From contig NZ_KQ758605.1 in NCBI RefSeq assembly GCF_001457025.1, forward strand, positions 1 to 64,000: a DNA stretch of 64,000 nucleotides, in the 5' to 3' direction. Below are positions 20,301 through 31,408 of the stretch, one piece after another. Below the pieces are notes generated by a model that worked only from the letters and a program-made list of their open reading frames with translations, had not been told where the DNA came from and did not search any database. Made by a program: the position numbers and the translations under genes. Each line of letters starts with the position of its first letter. The first letter of the stretch is position 1. The stretch is from Pseudarthrobacter enclensis (GTDB lineage: Bacteria > Actinomycetota > Actinomycetes > Actinomycetales > Micrococcaceae).

Positions 20301-21805
20301 ATTTCTCCAAGCTGCCCAACCCCCGCACCGACGAGCAGCTGCTGCTGGGCGTGGCGGACGATCCTGCCCGCCAGGACCAGCCCACCGTGTTCTACGAACC
20401 GGACCGGGACGGCAACATGGCCATTTACGGCACCGGCGGCTCCGGCAAGTCCGCTGCCCTGCGCGGCATTGCCATCGCCGCCGCCGTCACGCCGCGCGGC
20501 GGCCCCGTGCACGTCTACGGCATCGACTGCGGCTCCTCAGGCCTGAGCATGCTCGAAGAACTGCCGCATGTGGGCGAGGTCATCAACGGCGACGACGTCG
20601 AACGGGTGGGGCGCCTGCTGCGCCTCCTCCGTGACATCGCAGAGCAGCGCTCCGCCCGGTTCGCCGAAGTCCGCGCCTCCACCATCGTCGAATACCGCCG
20701 GCTCGCCAACCGGCCAGACGAGAAGCGGATCTTCGTCCTCGTGGACGGCATGTCCGCCTTCCGGGAAGCTTACGAACACAGCCGCCTGTCCGGCCTGTGG
20801 GACATCTTCCTCCAGCTGGCCACCGATGGCCGCACGCTCGGGATCCACCTGGTGGTCACCGGCGACCGGCCGAACGCCGTCCCGGCATCCCTGCTCGCCT
20901 CCATCCAGCGCCGGCTGGTGCTGCGCATGTCCTCCGAGGACGACTACATTTCGATGGACGTGCCCCGTGATGTCCTGAACGCCGCCTCCCCGCCGGGTCG
21001 TGGCCTGCTGGACGGGCTGGAGGTCCAGCTGGCCGTGCTGGGCGGCAACTCCAACCTGGCGCTGCAGGCCCGCGAGGTCCACAAGCTCAGCGAAGCCATG
21101 CTTCGGCAGGGGCTGGACACCGCACCGGGCATCGAACGGCTCCCGGACCAGGTGGACCTGGACGTCCTGCCGGCCGGCAGCCCGGGCCTGCCCGTCATCG
21201 GCGTGGACGACGAGACGCTGCAACCGGCGGAGATCTTGGCCCGCGGGCCGCTGCTGCTGGGCGGGCCTCCCGGTGCCGGCCGGACGGTGGCGCTGGTCAC
21301 CCTGGCCTACGCGCTGCGGCGCTCCAACCCGCAGACGGAGCTGATCTACATCGGTGCCCGGCGCTCCGCCGTGGCGTCACTGCCGCTGTGGAACAGGTCC
21401 GTGGTGGGCCCGGATGACCTCGCCGATGTGGTGGAGGACCTGGTGGAGCATTCCTCGGGCAACCCGGGACAGCTCGCCATCTTCATCGAGGGCCTCACCG
21501 AGTTCACCGACACCATGGCCGAGTCCGGCATGGCCCAGCTGGTCACCGCGTCCATCAAGGCGGACCAGTGGGTGATAGGCGAGTCGGAATCCTCTACCTG
21601 GTCCTCGGCCTGGCAACTCGCCCAGCCCTTCAAATCCGGCCGGCGCGGGCTGCTGCTCAACCCGGGGGACATCGAGGGCGACAGCCTGCTGAACACCTCG
21701 CTGGGCCGCGTCAGCCCCGAATTCATTCCCGGCCGCGGCTACATTGTGGGCCGCGGAAAGGCGCGGAAAATCCAGGTGGCACTGCCGCCCGAGAACCGCG
21801 ACTGA
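17360..21805 (+). CDS. FtsK/SpoIIIE (EccC-like) ATPase with ubiquitin-like and FHA domains
   Basis: 1481 residues. Residues 1-95 look ubiquitin-like (YukD/EsaB type). An FHA domain (about 110-195) has SYIGRDRDVDI, LTSKRHARI and DTNSANGLL. Two membrane helices lie at about 244-282. Three P-loop domains follow. The first has GTTGAGKS with Lys704 and IIIVDEFAAL (Asp804, Glu805). The second has GTGGSGKS with Lys1030 but a weaker Walker B (LVDGMSAF). The third has GPPGAGRT with Arg1308 in place of Lys. This layout is that of type VII secretion motors (EccC/EssC), in which only the first ATPase is normally fully active. No WXG100 substrate or other Ecc gene is visible. Confidence 0.92.
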   Translation: MRIRLTLRREPAEAKDLAVTVDGLATVADIATVLWAADPDRKGLPAPENLSLRIDEAFVGGGISGNVLDREDNLLESGLRPGSVVSLAQVSSQFHDAGGNRGPAAATLRVLSGPDVGKEFSLPTGTSYIGRDRDVDIRLTDPLTSKRHARITVAEGVEIVDTNSANGLLMDGLPVTRARLNSSDTVTLGDTTVTVVPLGHNRAAAPTSPLVDFNRSPRVVPRFEEPKRVVPSGPKRPEDHPFPYIMLIAPLMMGAVIFAITRNPLSVIFMMMMPLFIIGHYVDQKMRNRRQQKEGHKHFRASMAAFREDITELQKVERAVRLQEAPSVNDTVDAIYKLGPLLWTHRPEHKSFLGLRFGLGTAPSRVRLEEPSNNDTEVQYAREIQDCLKQFREIEGVPVVSQLRTSGSLGIAGARGLVDDVARGMVLQLVGLHSPAEVVLTAITSAQSRERWDWLQWLPHVGSGHSPLSGDHLAAGSAGGSSLLARLEDLLDAREAAVKRRAPELRQEMDPAKHELEEPVLPAVLLIVEDDAPVDRGRLTRLAERGPDSGVHVLWVATDIQSLPAACRDFMVVDGDHGTTTGQVRLGRHTYPVSCESVDAELAGQLARMLAPVVDVGKPVNDDSDLPRAVSYATLIGKDFLDNPQAVAERWSENNSVHSTAVPNRKDNGTLRALVGSKGVEPLYLDLKNEGPHALVGGTTGAGKSEFLQSWVMGMASAYSPDRVSFLFVDYKGGAAFADCINLPHTVGLVTDLSPHLVRRALTSLRAELHHREQLLNRKKAKDLLALQREADPEAPPYLIIIVDEFAALANEVPEFVDGVVDVAARGRSLGLHLILATQRPAGVIKDSLRANTNLRVALRMADEDDATDILGVPDAAYFDPGIPGRGAAKTGPGRIQGFQTGYAGGWTTDKPQRPQIDIVEMAFGSGASWEAPAPEKPVSAEPAGPNDIARMTANIVRAADTLAIAPPRKPWLDELAKTYDFSKLPNPRTDEQLLLGVADDPARQDQPTVFYEPDRDGNMAIYGTGGSGKSAALRGIAIAAAVTPRGGPVHVYGIDCGSSGLSMLEELPHVGEVINGDDVERVGRLLRLLRDIAEQRSARFAEVRASTIVEYRRLANRPDEKRIFVLVDGMSAFREAYEHSRLSGLWDIFLQLATDGRTLGIHLVVTGDRPNAVPASLLASIQRRLVLRMSSEDDYISMDVPRDVLNAASPPGRGLLDGLEVQLAVLGGNSNLALQAREVHKLSEAMLRQGLDTAPGIERLPDQVDLDVLPAGSPGLPVIGVDDETLQPAEILARGPLLLGGPPGAGRTVALVTLAYALRRSNPQTELIYIGARRSAVASLPLWNRSVVGPDDLADVVEDLVEHSSGNPGQLAIFIEGLTEFTDTMAESGMAQLVTASIKADQWVIGESESSTWSSAWQLAQPFKSGRRGLLLNPGDIEGDSLLNTSLGRVSPEFIPGRGYIVGRGKARKIQVALPPENRD

Positions 21806-21818
21806 CGCACCCATAGCA

Positions 21819-21854
21819 GGAGGGCCGCACCATCGAATGGATTTGCGGCCCTCC
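21819..21854 (+). terminator. Terminator-like hairpin after the EccC-like gene
   Basis: A perfect 11-bp stem (21819-21829 with 21844-21854) and a 14-nt loop begin 13 bp after the stop. It probably marks the end of the envelope/phospho-signalling operon. No T tract follows, as is common at very high GC. Confidence 0.65.
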
Positions 21855-21924
21855 GGCGCGTTGTAGAAGACTGAAACGGAACCAGAAAGCCGCAGCGGGG
21901 GACTGCGGGCACTGAAAGGTACCA

Positions 21925-25756
<3,832 letters not shown>

Positions 25757-25886
25757 CGGCGCACGCCGTGCCTCGGCACGCCTGCCTCCGCACGCTGCAG
25801 GCCGGGCGTCCGCCGGCCGGGTGGGCCGGAGTGATAGTTCAATCACGGAAAGCGCCTGCTGCGGCACCGGCAGCGGCGGGCGCCAC

Positions 25887-25898
25887 TACCATTGACAG
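25887..25898 (+). promoter_or_regulatory. Leaderless -10 before the GNAT gene
   Basis: TACCAT (25887-25892), 6-nt spacer, GTG start at 25899, no Shine-Dalgarno sequence. Confidence 0.5.
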
Positions 25899-26402
25899 GT
25901 GCACCAGCAGATAACCATCCGCCCCGCCGTCGCCTCCGATTACGACGCCGTGGCCCGCATCACGCGTGACTCCTACCTTGCCGCCGGCTACTTCGAGGAC
26001 GCCGCGCACCCGTACATGGTCAAGGTCCAGGACGTGGCGCAGCGGGCAGCCCAGGCCGTGATCTGGGTGGCCGAGCGTGGCGGAACCGTGGTGGGATCGG
26101 TGACGCTGGCCGTGGCGGGGGAGCCCTACGCCGACATCGCACTGGACGACGAGCTCGAATTCCGGATGCTGGTGGTGGACCCGGCCGTGCAGCGCAGCGG
26201 TGCCGGCCGCGCCATGGTGGAGGCCATCATCGGGCACGCACGCACCCTCCCCGGCATCAATGCGGTGGCCCTCACCACCGGCCAGACGTGGGAAAGCGCC
26301 CACGGGCTGTACCGCACCACGGGTTTCCGCCGGGTCCCCGACCGCGACTGGCTCGTCCCCGGAACCGACATAAAACTGCTGGTTTACCGGCTGGACCTGT
26401 AG
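25899..26402 (+). CDS. GNAT-family N-acetyltransferase
   Basis: 167 residues. An N-terminal GNAT start (ITIRPAVASDYDAVARIT) leads to the acetyl-CoA-binding segment FRMLVVDPAVQRSGAGRAMV, a close fit to motif A (V-x-x-x-x-Q-R-x-G-x-G). The acceptor cannot be told from sequence. It begins at a GTG six bases after a TACCAT hexamer, so it is probably leaderless. A RidA gene follows 50 bp later on the same strand. Confidence 0.9.
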   Translation: MHQQITIRPAVASDYDAVARITRDSYLAAGYFEDAAHPYMVKVQDVAQRAAQAVIWVAERGGTVVGSVTLAVAGEPYADIALDDELEFRMLVVDPAVQRSGAGRAMVEAIIGHARTLPGINAVALTTGQTWESAHGLYRTTGFRRVPDRDWLVPGTDIKLLVYRLDL

Positions 26403-26452
26403 CCGCCCTACAGTGGTGCCCGACCCGACTTCAAACGTTGAAAGGCACCCCT

Positions 26453-26833
26453 ATGCGCAAAACCTACGGCACCGGTTCGGTCTGGGAACAGGCCCTCGGC
26501 TACTCCCGCGCCGTCCAGGTGGACAACACCCTCTACATCTCCGCCACGGCAGCCAGCAGTGACGAAGGGATCGTGGGCGAGGACTTCTACACCCAGACCC
26601 AGTACATCCTGCAGAAGCTCGGCAAGGTCCTGGCCGACGCCGGATTCGGCTACGGGGACGTGGTGCAGTCCAAGCTCTACCTGACGGACATCAGCCAGTG
26701 GGAGGAAGCCGGCCGCGCCCACGGCGAGGTCTTCGGTGACATCCGCCCCACCCTGTCGCTGGTCCACGTCCTGCCCTTCCTGGACCCGAAGATGCTGGTG
26801 GAGATCGAACTGGTGGCCCAGAAGAGCGCCTAA
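26453..26833 (+). CDS. RidA family enamine/imine deaminase
   Basis: 126 residues from the ATG at 26453, with AAAGG seven bases upstream. An in-frame upstream extension would overlap the GNAT gene and has no conserved residues. The family signature is RPTLSLVHVLPFLDPKMLVE, with the Arg and Glu that bind the substrate carboxylate. RidA proteins hydrolyse reactive 2-aminoacrylate-type intermediates released by PLP enzymes. The length is typical. Confidence 0.9.
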   Translation: MRKTYGTGSVWEQALGYSRAVQVDNTLYISATAASSDEGIVGEDFYTQTQYILQKLGKVLADAGFGYGDVVQSKLYLTDISQWEEAGRAHGEVFGDIRPTLSLVHVLPFLDPKMLVEIELVAQKSA

Positions 26834-26875
26834 GCCCGCCCTGGTCCGGGTCCCCTGATGCCGGTCAGGCGGGCT
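26833..26875. terminator. Hairpin between convergent ridA-type gene and response regulator
   Basis: Perfect 8-bp arms (26833-26840, 26868-26875) with a 27-nt loop sit between two converging genes. It could act in either direction. No T tract. Confidence 0.4.
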
Positions 26876-26887
26876 GCCGGACCGTGG

Positions 26888-27550
26888 TCAGGCTCCCGGC
26901 AGGCCGTAGCGGTGCTCCGGCCTGCCGGTCGTCCCGTACCGGAGCTGGATGTCGACGGCGCCGTCGTCCGCCAGGGATGACAGGTACCGTTGCGCCGTGG
27001 CCCGGGACACGCCCACACGGGCCGCCACCTCCGCGGCTGAATACTGCTGGCCGGGCTCCAGGGACTCGAGCACTGCGGCTTCGGTGGCGGAGCGGGGCTT
27101 TGCCGACGGCGTGACGTCGCCCGGGATGAGCGACCTCTTGGCCCGCTCCACCGACTCCTGGTCCAAGGCGCCCGACTGGGACAGGAGCCGCCGGTACCGG
27201 GCATAGGACCGCAGCTGCTGGGACAGCCCGTCAGCCGTGAACGGCTTCAACAGGTAACCCAGGGCGCCGCGGCGGAACGCCACCCGGACCGACGCGGCGT
27301 CGGAGGCGGCGCTGAGGATGACCGTATCCACGTCCAGCTGCTGCAGCAGGTCCAGCCCGGACGCATCCGGCAGGTACACATCCAGCAGCACCAGGTCCGG
27401 CCGCAGGCTGTGGATGGCCTGCAGCGCCAGGGACGCCGTGCCCACGGGGGCCAGGGCCATGAAACCGGCCACCGAGTCCACGTACGCTGCATGCAGTTTG
27501 GCCACGTGGAAGTCGTCATCCACGATCAGCACCCGGAAATCGTCAGCCAT
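26888..27550 (-). CDS. CitB/DcuR-type response regulator
   Basis: 220 residues from the ATG at 27550, which has AAAGG six bases upstream; the ATG at 27556 sits directly on that site and is less likely. The receiver domain has VDDDFHV, phospho-acceptor Asp in LVLLDVYLPDASG, and a Lys in LLKPFTADG. The C-terminal helix-turn-helix (YSAAEVAARVGVSRATAQRY) is of the CitB/DpiA type. It overlaps the sensor kinase gene by 8 bp (ATGGCTGA). It likely activates the divergent citM-like transporter. Confidence 0.93.
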   Translation of the reverse strand: MADDFRVLIVDDDFHVAKLHAAYVDSVAGFMALAPVGTASLALQAIHSLRPDLVLLDVYLPDASGLDLLQQLDVDTVILSAASDAASVRVAFRRGALGYLLKPFTADGLSQQLRSYARYRRLLSQSGALDQESVERAKRSLIPGDVTPSAKPRSATEAAVLESLEPGQQYSAAEVAARVGVSRATAQRYLSSLADDGAVDIQLRYGTTGRPEHRYGLPGA

Positions 27551-29282
27551 TCCCATCCTTTCCAGCATCCGGTGTCCTGTCCTCCGGTGTCCTTGCGGCA
27601 TGGCCGGCCGTAGTGCGCGGCAGGGTAGCCATGAACACCGCCCCCGGACCGCCCCTGCGGCCACGGTCCAGGACCGTCACGTCCCCGCCGCGCCGGCGGG
27701 CCAGCTGCCGGGCCAGCGCCAGCCCGAACCCTTGGCCGCCGGAACGGTGGTTCCGGGACAGGCCGTCAGTGGCGGTGGTGAACCCTTCCGCGAACACGGC
27801 CTCGGTCAGGGTTCCTTCCGCCAGCCCGTCGCCGGAGTCGGCCACCACCACGTGGAGCGTCCCGTCGTCGTCGCCCGGTGCATCCAGCACCTCAAGCTCA
27901 ACCCATTTGTCGGCGGCTGAGCCGGCCACTGCGGCGTTGACCGCATTGTCGATCAGGTTTCCCAGCACCGTGGTCACGTCCTGCGCCTCGGTCACGTGGC
28001 CCCGGACCAGCGTTTCCGGGCCGATCCGCAGCGACACGCCCCGCTCGTCCGCTTCCACGCCCTTGGCGCCGACGAACGCCTGGAGGTAAGGGTCCTGGAG
28101 CAGCTCCGCCTGTTCCACCGGGAACTTCAGCGGCCCCGTTGCAGCCAGCGTGGCCAGGTAGTCCTGCGCCTGCCGGTGCTGGCCGATGCTCATGAACCCG
28201 GCCAGGGTGTGCAGCTGGTTGGCGAACTCGTGGCGCTGGGCCCGGAGCGCCGTGGACATGGTGCCCACCGCGTCCAGCTGCCGGGTCAGTTCCTGCAATT
28301 CGGTGCGGTCCCGGAGCATCACCACCCACCCCAGGTCCTCGCTGCGGTGCAGGGCCTTGCGGGCATTGGCCACCAGGACCCGCCCGTCCGCCACCAGCTC
28401 CAGGGCATCGGCGCCGGCGTGCTCAGGCCGGGTGAGGGACTTGAGCCTCTCCGGCACCGGCGCGTCCTCCCAGCGGGTCCCGGCAAGATCCGGAAGCCCC
28501 AGCATGCGCTGCGCTGCGGCGTTGAAGACACTGACGCGGCCGTCCGCGGCGATGCCGATGACGCCGTCGTCCACGCCCTGCAGCACCGCCACCTGGTCGT
28601 GGACCAGCGTGCTGATCTCCTCCGGCTCCAGGCCCAGCGTGAGCCGCTGCAGCCTGCGGCGGAGCAGGAACGACCCCAGCACGCCGGCCAGCAGGGCTCC
28701 GGCTGCCGTCAGGGCCACCGGGCCGATGTCGCGGGCAACGCTTTGGCCCACGGTCTCCATCGAGTACCCCACGCTCACCTCGCCCACCACCGTGGCGTTG
28801 TCCGGCGCGTAGACCGGAACCTTGGCCCCTGCCGAGGGTCCCAGCGTGCCGGTGTTGCGGGTGGTGACCTCCCGTCCGGCGAGAGCCTCCGAGGGGTCCG
28901 TGCTGACCTTCTCGCCCAGCCGCTGCGGGTCGGGGTGCGCCAGCCTGATGCCCTGCTCGTCAGTGATCACCACGAACAGGGCGCCGGTGCGGATGCGGGC
29001 GGCCTCCGCGGAGGCCTGCAGCGGACCGCCCACCAGCTCGGCAGACGGGGGAGTCCCCTCCTCGGCGCTGATGGCCAGCACGCCGGCACGCACATCGGGG
29101 TCGGACGCCACGGTCCTGGCCAGCGTCAGCGCCTGGTTTTCCGCATCGCTGCCCACCCGGTCATAGGTCAGCCACGCATGTACCGCCGCGCTGAGCAGCA
29201 CCGCCAGCAGCACCACCGCCACCTGCAGCAGGAGGGTCTGGGTGGAGAACCGCAGCGGCGGGCGCGGCACGGGGCGCTGCAT
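27543..29282 (-). CDS. CitA/DcuS-type sensor histidine kinase
   Basis: 579 residues with AAGGAGG four bases before the ATG. Membrane helices at about 14-36 and 180-205 flank an extracytoplasmic PASC/Cache-like sensor domain. A cytoplasmic PAS domain (VLQGVDDGVIGIAADGRV) follows. The phospho-acceptor is His in LRAQRHEFANQLHTLAGF, a SpoB-like dimerisation box typical of citrate/C4-dicarboxylate kinases. ATPase motifs are LIDNAVNAA, VVADSGDGLAEG and GQGFGLALARQLA. With the overlapping regulator and the divergent transporter, external citrate or a related tri/dicarboxylate is the likely signal. Confidence 0.94.
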   Translation of the reverse strand: MQRPVPRPPLRFSTQTLLLQVAVVLLAVLLSAAVHAWLTYDRVGSDAENQALTLARTVASDPDVRAGVLAISAEEGTPPSAELVGGPLQASAEAARIRTGALFVVITDEQGIRLAHPDPQRLGEKVSTDPSEALAGREVTTRNTGTLGPSAGAKVPVYAPDNATVVGEVSVGYSMETVGQSVARDIGPVALTAAGALLAGVLGSFLLRRRLQRLTLGLEPEEISTLVHDQVAVLQGVDDGVIGIAADGRVSVFNAAAQRMLGLPDLAGTRWEDAPVPERLKSLTRPEHAGADALELVADGRVLVANARKALHRSEDLGWVVMLRDRTELQELTRQLDAVGTMSTALRAQRHEFANQLHTLAGFMSIGQHRQAQDYLATLAATGPLKFPVEQAELLQDPYLQAFVGAKGVEADERGVSLRIGPETLVRGHVTEAQDVTTVLGNLIDNAVNAAVAGSAADKWVELEVLDAPGDDDGTLHVVVADSGDGLAEGTLTEAVFAEGFTTATDGLSRNHRSGGQGFGLALARQLARRRGGDVTVLDRGRRGGPGAVFMATLPRTTAGHAARTPEDRTPDAGKDGNG

Positions 29283-29416
29283 GATCCTCCTTGAGCGGGG
29301 TATGGCCGGACCGCGCCATCAACGCGGCAAAGTACGTGAGCACAATGAGCAAAATGCTCCCAATAAGCAGTATGCCAATCAATTGAGCCAAAGGCACTGC
29401 CGTGACGCCCGCCACC

Positions 29417-29429
29417 CTACAGTCTGTAG
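29417..29429. promoter_or_regulatory. 13-bp palindrome in the citAB/citM divergent region
   Basis: CTACAG-T-CTGTAG is perfectly symmetric and lies between the sensor kinase and transporter starts, in a locally AT-richer stretch. It is a candidate operator for the response regulator, by position only. Confidence 0.4.
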
Positions 29430-29474
29430 CACGCATCACAACGCTGTGGTGCCGTTCACAAGAAGGAGCCGGCT

Positions 29475-30962
29475 GTGCTGGTAATACTTGGATTCGCCAT
29501 GATCGCGGTGTTCATGGTGCTGATCATGACGAAGAAGTTGACGCCAGTGCTGGCGCTGATCATCGTCCCCACCGTTTTCGGTCTTTTTGCAGGTGCCGGC
29601 CTCGGCATCGGTGACATGGTCCTGGACTCGATGAAGTCCATGACCTCCACCGCGGCCCTGCTGATGTTCGCCATCATCTACTTCGGCCTGATGATCGACG
29701 TCGGGCTGTTCGACCCGCTGGTGAAGTTCATCCTCCGCAAGCTGGGCAACGACCCCGCCAAGGTGGTCCTGGGCACGGCACTGCTGGCCGCCGCCGTCTC
29801 GCTGGACGGTGACGGTTCCACCACCTTCATCCTCACCACCGCGGCCATGCTGCCGATCTACCTGCGCCTGAAAATGAGCCCGGTGGTCCTTACCTGCGTG
29901 GCCGGCCTCGCCAACGGCACCATGAACATCGTCCCCTGGGGCGGCCCCACCGCCCGCGCCGCCACCGCCCTGAAGATCGACGTCAACGACGTCTTCGTAC
30001 CCATGCTCCCTTCGCTGATCGGCGGCATCGTGGTGGTCCTCGCCTTCGCCTGGATCCTCGGCCTGCAGGAACGTAACCGCCTCCGCGCCACCCAGCCGGA
30101 GATCTGGGGCGTGCCGGATACCGCTGAAGGGTTCGACGGCGGCACTGCTGCTTCGGGTGGGGCCACGGGTTCCGGCACCGGCGCGTCCGCCGGCCGTGGA
30201 CGCACGGACGGCACACCCGGCGGGGCAGTCCCCGCCGGTTCCGGCGACGGCTCCGTAGCTGTCCTGGAGCGCACCGAAACGCTGGTGGACGAGCACGACA
30301 CGGCCATGGCGGACACCGCCCTGGACCCCAACCGCAGCACCCTGCGCCCCAAGCTGTTCTGGTTCAACCTCGCACTCACCGTGGCCGTCATGGGCATGCT
30401 CATCGCCGACCTCGTGCCGCTCCCGTACGTCTTCATGGTTGGCTCCGCCATCGCCCTGCTGGTCAACTTCCCCAAGGTCAAGGACCAGGGTGCCCAGCTC
30501 GTTGCACACGCCCCCTCCATCGTGGCCGTGGTCAGCATGGTCATGGCAGCGTCGGTCCTCACCGGCGTGCTGACCGGCACCGGCATGGTGGAAGCCATGT
30601 CCGCCTGGCTGGTCCAGATCATCCCGTCCAGCATGGGCCCGCTCATGGGTGTCATCACCGGCCTGCTCAGCATCCCCATGACGTTCTTCATGAGCAACGA
30701 CGCGTTCTACTTCGGTGTGCTGCCCGTCCTGAGTGAAACCGCCGCCCACTACGGCATCAGCGCCGCCGAGATGGCCCGCGCCTCCATCACCGGCCAGCCG
30801 TTCCACATGCAGAGCCCGCTGGTGCCCGCCATCCTGCTGCTGGTCTCCCTCGCCAAGGTGGACCTCGGCGACCACCACAAGAAGGTTCTCTGGCGCGCCG
30901 CAGTGGTGTCCCTGGTCATGCTGGGAATCGGCATGCTGACCGGAGCCATCGGAATCGGTTAG
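29475..30962 (+). CDS. citM: CitMHS-family citrate-metal:proton symporter
   Basis: 495 residues, GTG start with AAGGAG 7-8 bases upstream. It is largely hydrophobic, with about 11-12 helices. The family-typical segments AVSLDGDGSTTFIL and NIVPWGGPTARAA are present, and FFMSNDAFYFGVLP near the end. CitMHS carriers import citrate complexed with divalent metal. A hydrophilic, Gly/Thr-rich loop (about 225-290) is longer than I would expect. It is divergent from the CitA/CitB-like pair, which probably controls it. Two hairpins follow. Confidence 0.93.
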   Translation: MLVILGFAMIAVFMVLIMTKKLTPVLALIIVPTVFGLFAGAGLGIGDMVLDSMKSMTSTAALLMFAIIYFGLMIDVGLFDPLVKFILRKLGNDPAKVVLGTALLAAAVSLDGDGSTTFILTTAAMLPIYLRLKMSPVVLTCVAGLANGTMNIVPWGGPTARAATALKIDVNDVFVPMLPSLIGGIVVVLAFAWILGLQERNRLRATQPEIWGVPDTAEGFDGGTAASGGATGSGTGASAGRGRTDGTPGGAVPAGSGDGSVAVLERTETLVDEHDTAMADTALDPNRSTLRPKLFWFNLALTVAVMGMLIADLVPLPYVFMVGSAIALLVNFPKVKDQGAQLVAHAPSIVAVVSMVMAASVLTGVLTGTGMVEAMSAWLVQIIPSSMGPLMGVITGLLSIPMTFFMSNDAFYFGVLPVLSETAAHYGISAAEMARASITGQPFHMQSPLVPAILLLVSLAKVDLGDHHKKVLWRAAVVSLVMLGIGMLTGAIGIG

Positions 30963-30977
30963 TCTGTTGCTGCCTGC

Positions 30978-30997
30978 GGCCACCCTCCGGGGTGGCC
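30978..30997 (+). terminator. Hairpin with TCCG loop after citM
   Basis: GGCCACCC-TCCG-GGGTGGCC: a perfect 8-bp stem closed by a stable UNCG-like tetraloop, 15 bp after the stop. Confidence 0.6.
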
Positions 30998-31012
30998 AAC
31001 GGCAACGAAAGG

Positions 31013-31050
31013 TGCCCGTCTGACGCCCGCTGGGGGCCGTCAGACGGGCA
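31013..31050 (+). terminator. Strong terminator between citM and gatC
   Basis: Perfect 13-bp arms (31013-31025 and 31038-31050) and a 12-nt loop, followed by TCTGCGTTTC. It is the second hairpin in a row and insulates gatCAB from citM. Confidence 0.75.
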
Positions 31051-31065
31051 TCTGCGTTTCCCCAC

Positions 31066-31071
31066 TAGAAT
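31066..31071 (+). promoter_or_regulatory. -10 box of the gatCAB operon
   Basis: TAGAAT, a close match to the actinobacterial sigma-A -10 hexamer, gives a 5' leader of about 30 nt that contains GGGGAG before gatC. No good -35 is visible because the terminator stem occupies that position. Confidence 0.6.
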
Positions 31072-31109
31072 GGATCGGAAACCAATCCGAACTTTTGCAG
31101 GGGAGATCC

Positions 31110-31406
31110 ATGGCTGCGATCAACCGTGACGATGTTGCGCACCTCGCGCGGCTCGCTCACATTGAGATGAGTGCCCAAGAGCTGGACAGGATGGCCGGGG
31201 AACTCGCCGTCATCGTTGATTCGGTCAAGTCCGTCAGTGAAGCCGCCGGGGACGACGTTCCCGCCACTTCGCACCCCATCCCGCTCACCAACGTCTTCCG
31301 CGAGGACGTCGTGGGGCACACCTTCACCGCCGAGCAGGCGCTGTCCGGCGCCCCGGACTCCGATGACAACCGTTTCAAGGTCCCGGCAATCCTGGATGAG
31401 GCATAA
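31110..31406 (+). CDS. gatC: Asp/Glu-tRNA amidotransferase subunit C
   Basis: 98 residues from the ATG at 31110, with GGGGAG 5-6 bases upstream. The GatC pattern is clear: [17 protein letters not shown] at the N-terminus and [10 protein letters not shown] in the belt region. It wraps and stabilises GatA in the complex that converts misacylated Glu-tRNA(Gln) or Asp-tRNA(Asn). Only 2 bp separate it from gatA. Confidence 0.97.
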   Translation: MAAINRDDVAHLARLAHIEMSAQELDRMAGELAVIVDSVKSVSEAAGDDVPATSHPIPLTNVFREDVVGHTFTAEQALSGAPDSDDNRFKVPAILDEA

Positions 31407-31408
31407 CC

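Noticed and set aside
29161..29439. A 92-codon minus-strand ORF overlapping the sensor kinase start, with one hydrophobic stretch
   Set aside because: The hydrophobic part falls in an AT-richer intergenic region with low third-position GC, it lacks a ribosome site, and its second half is out of frame inside the kinase gene.
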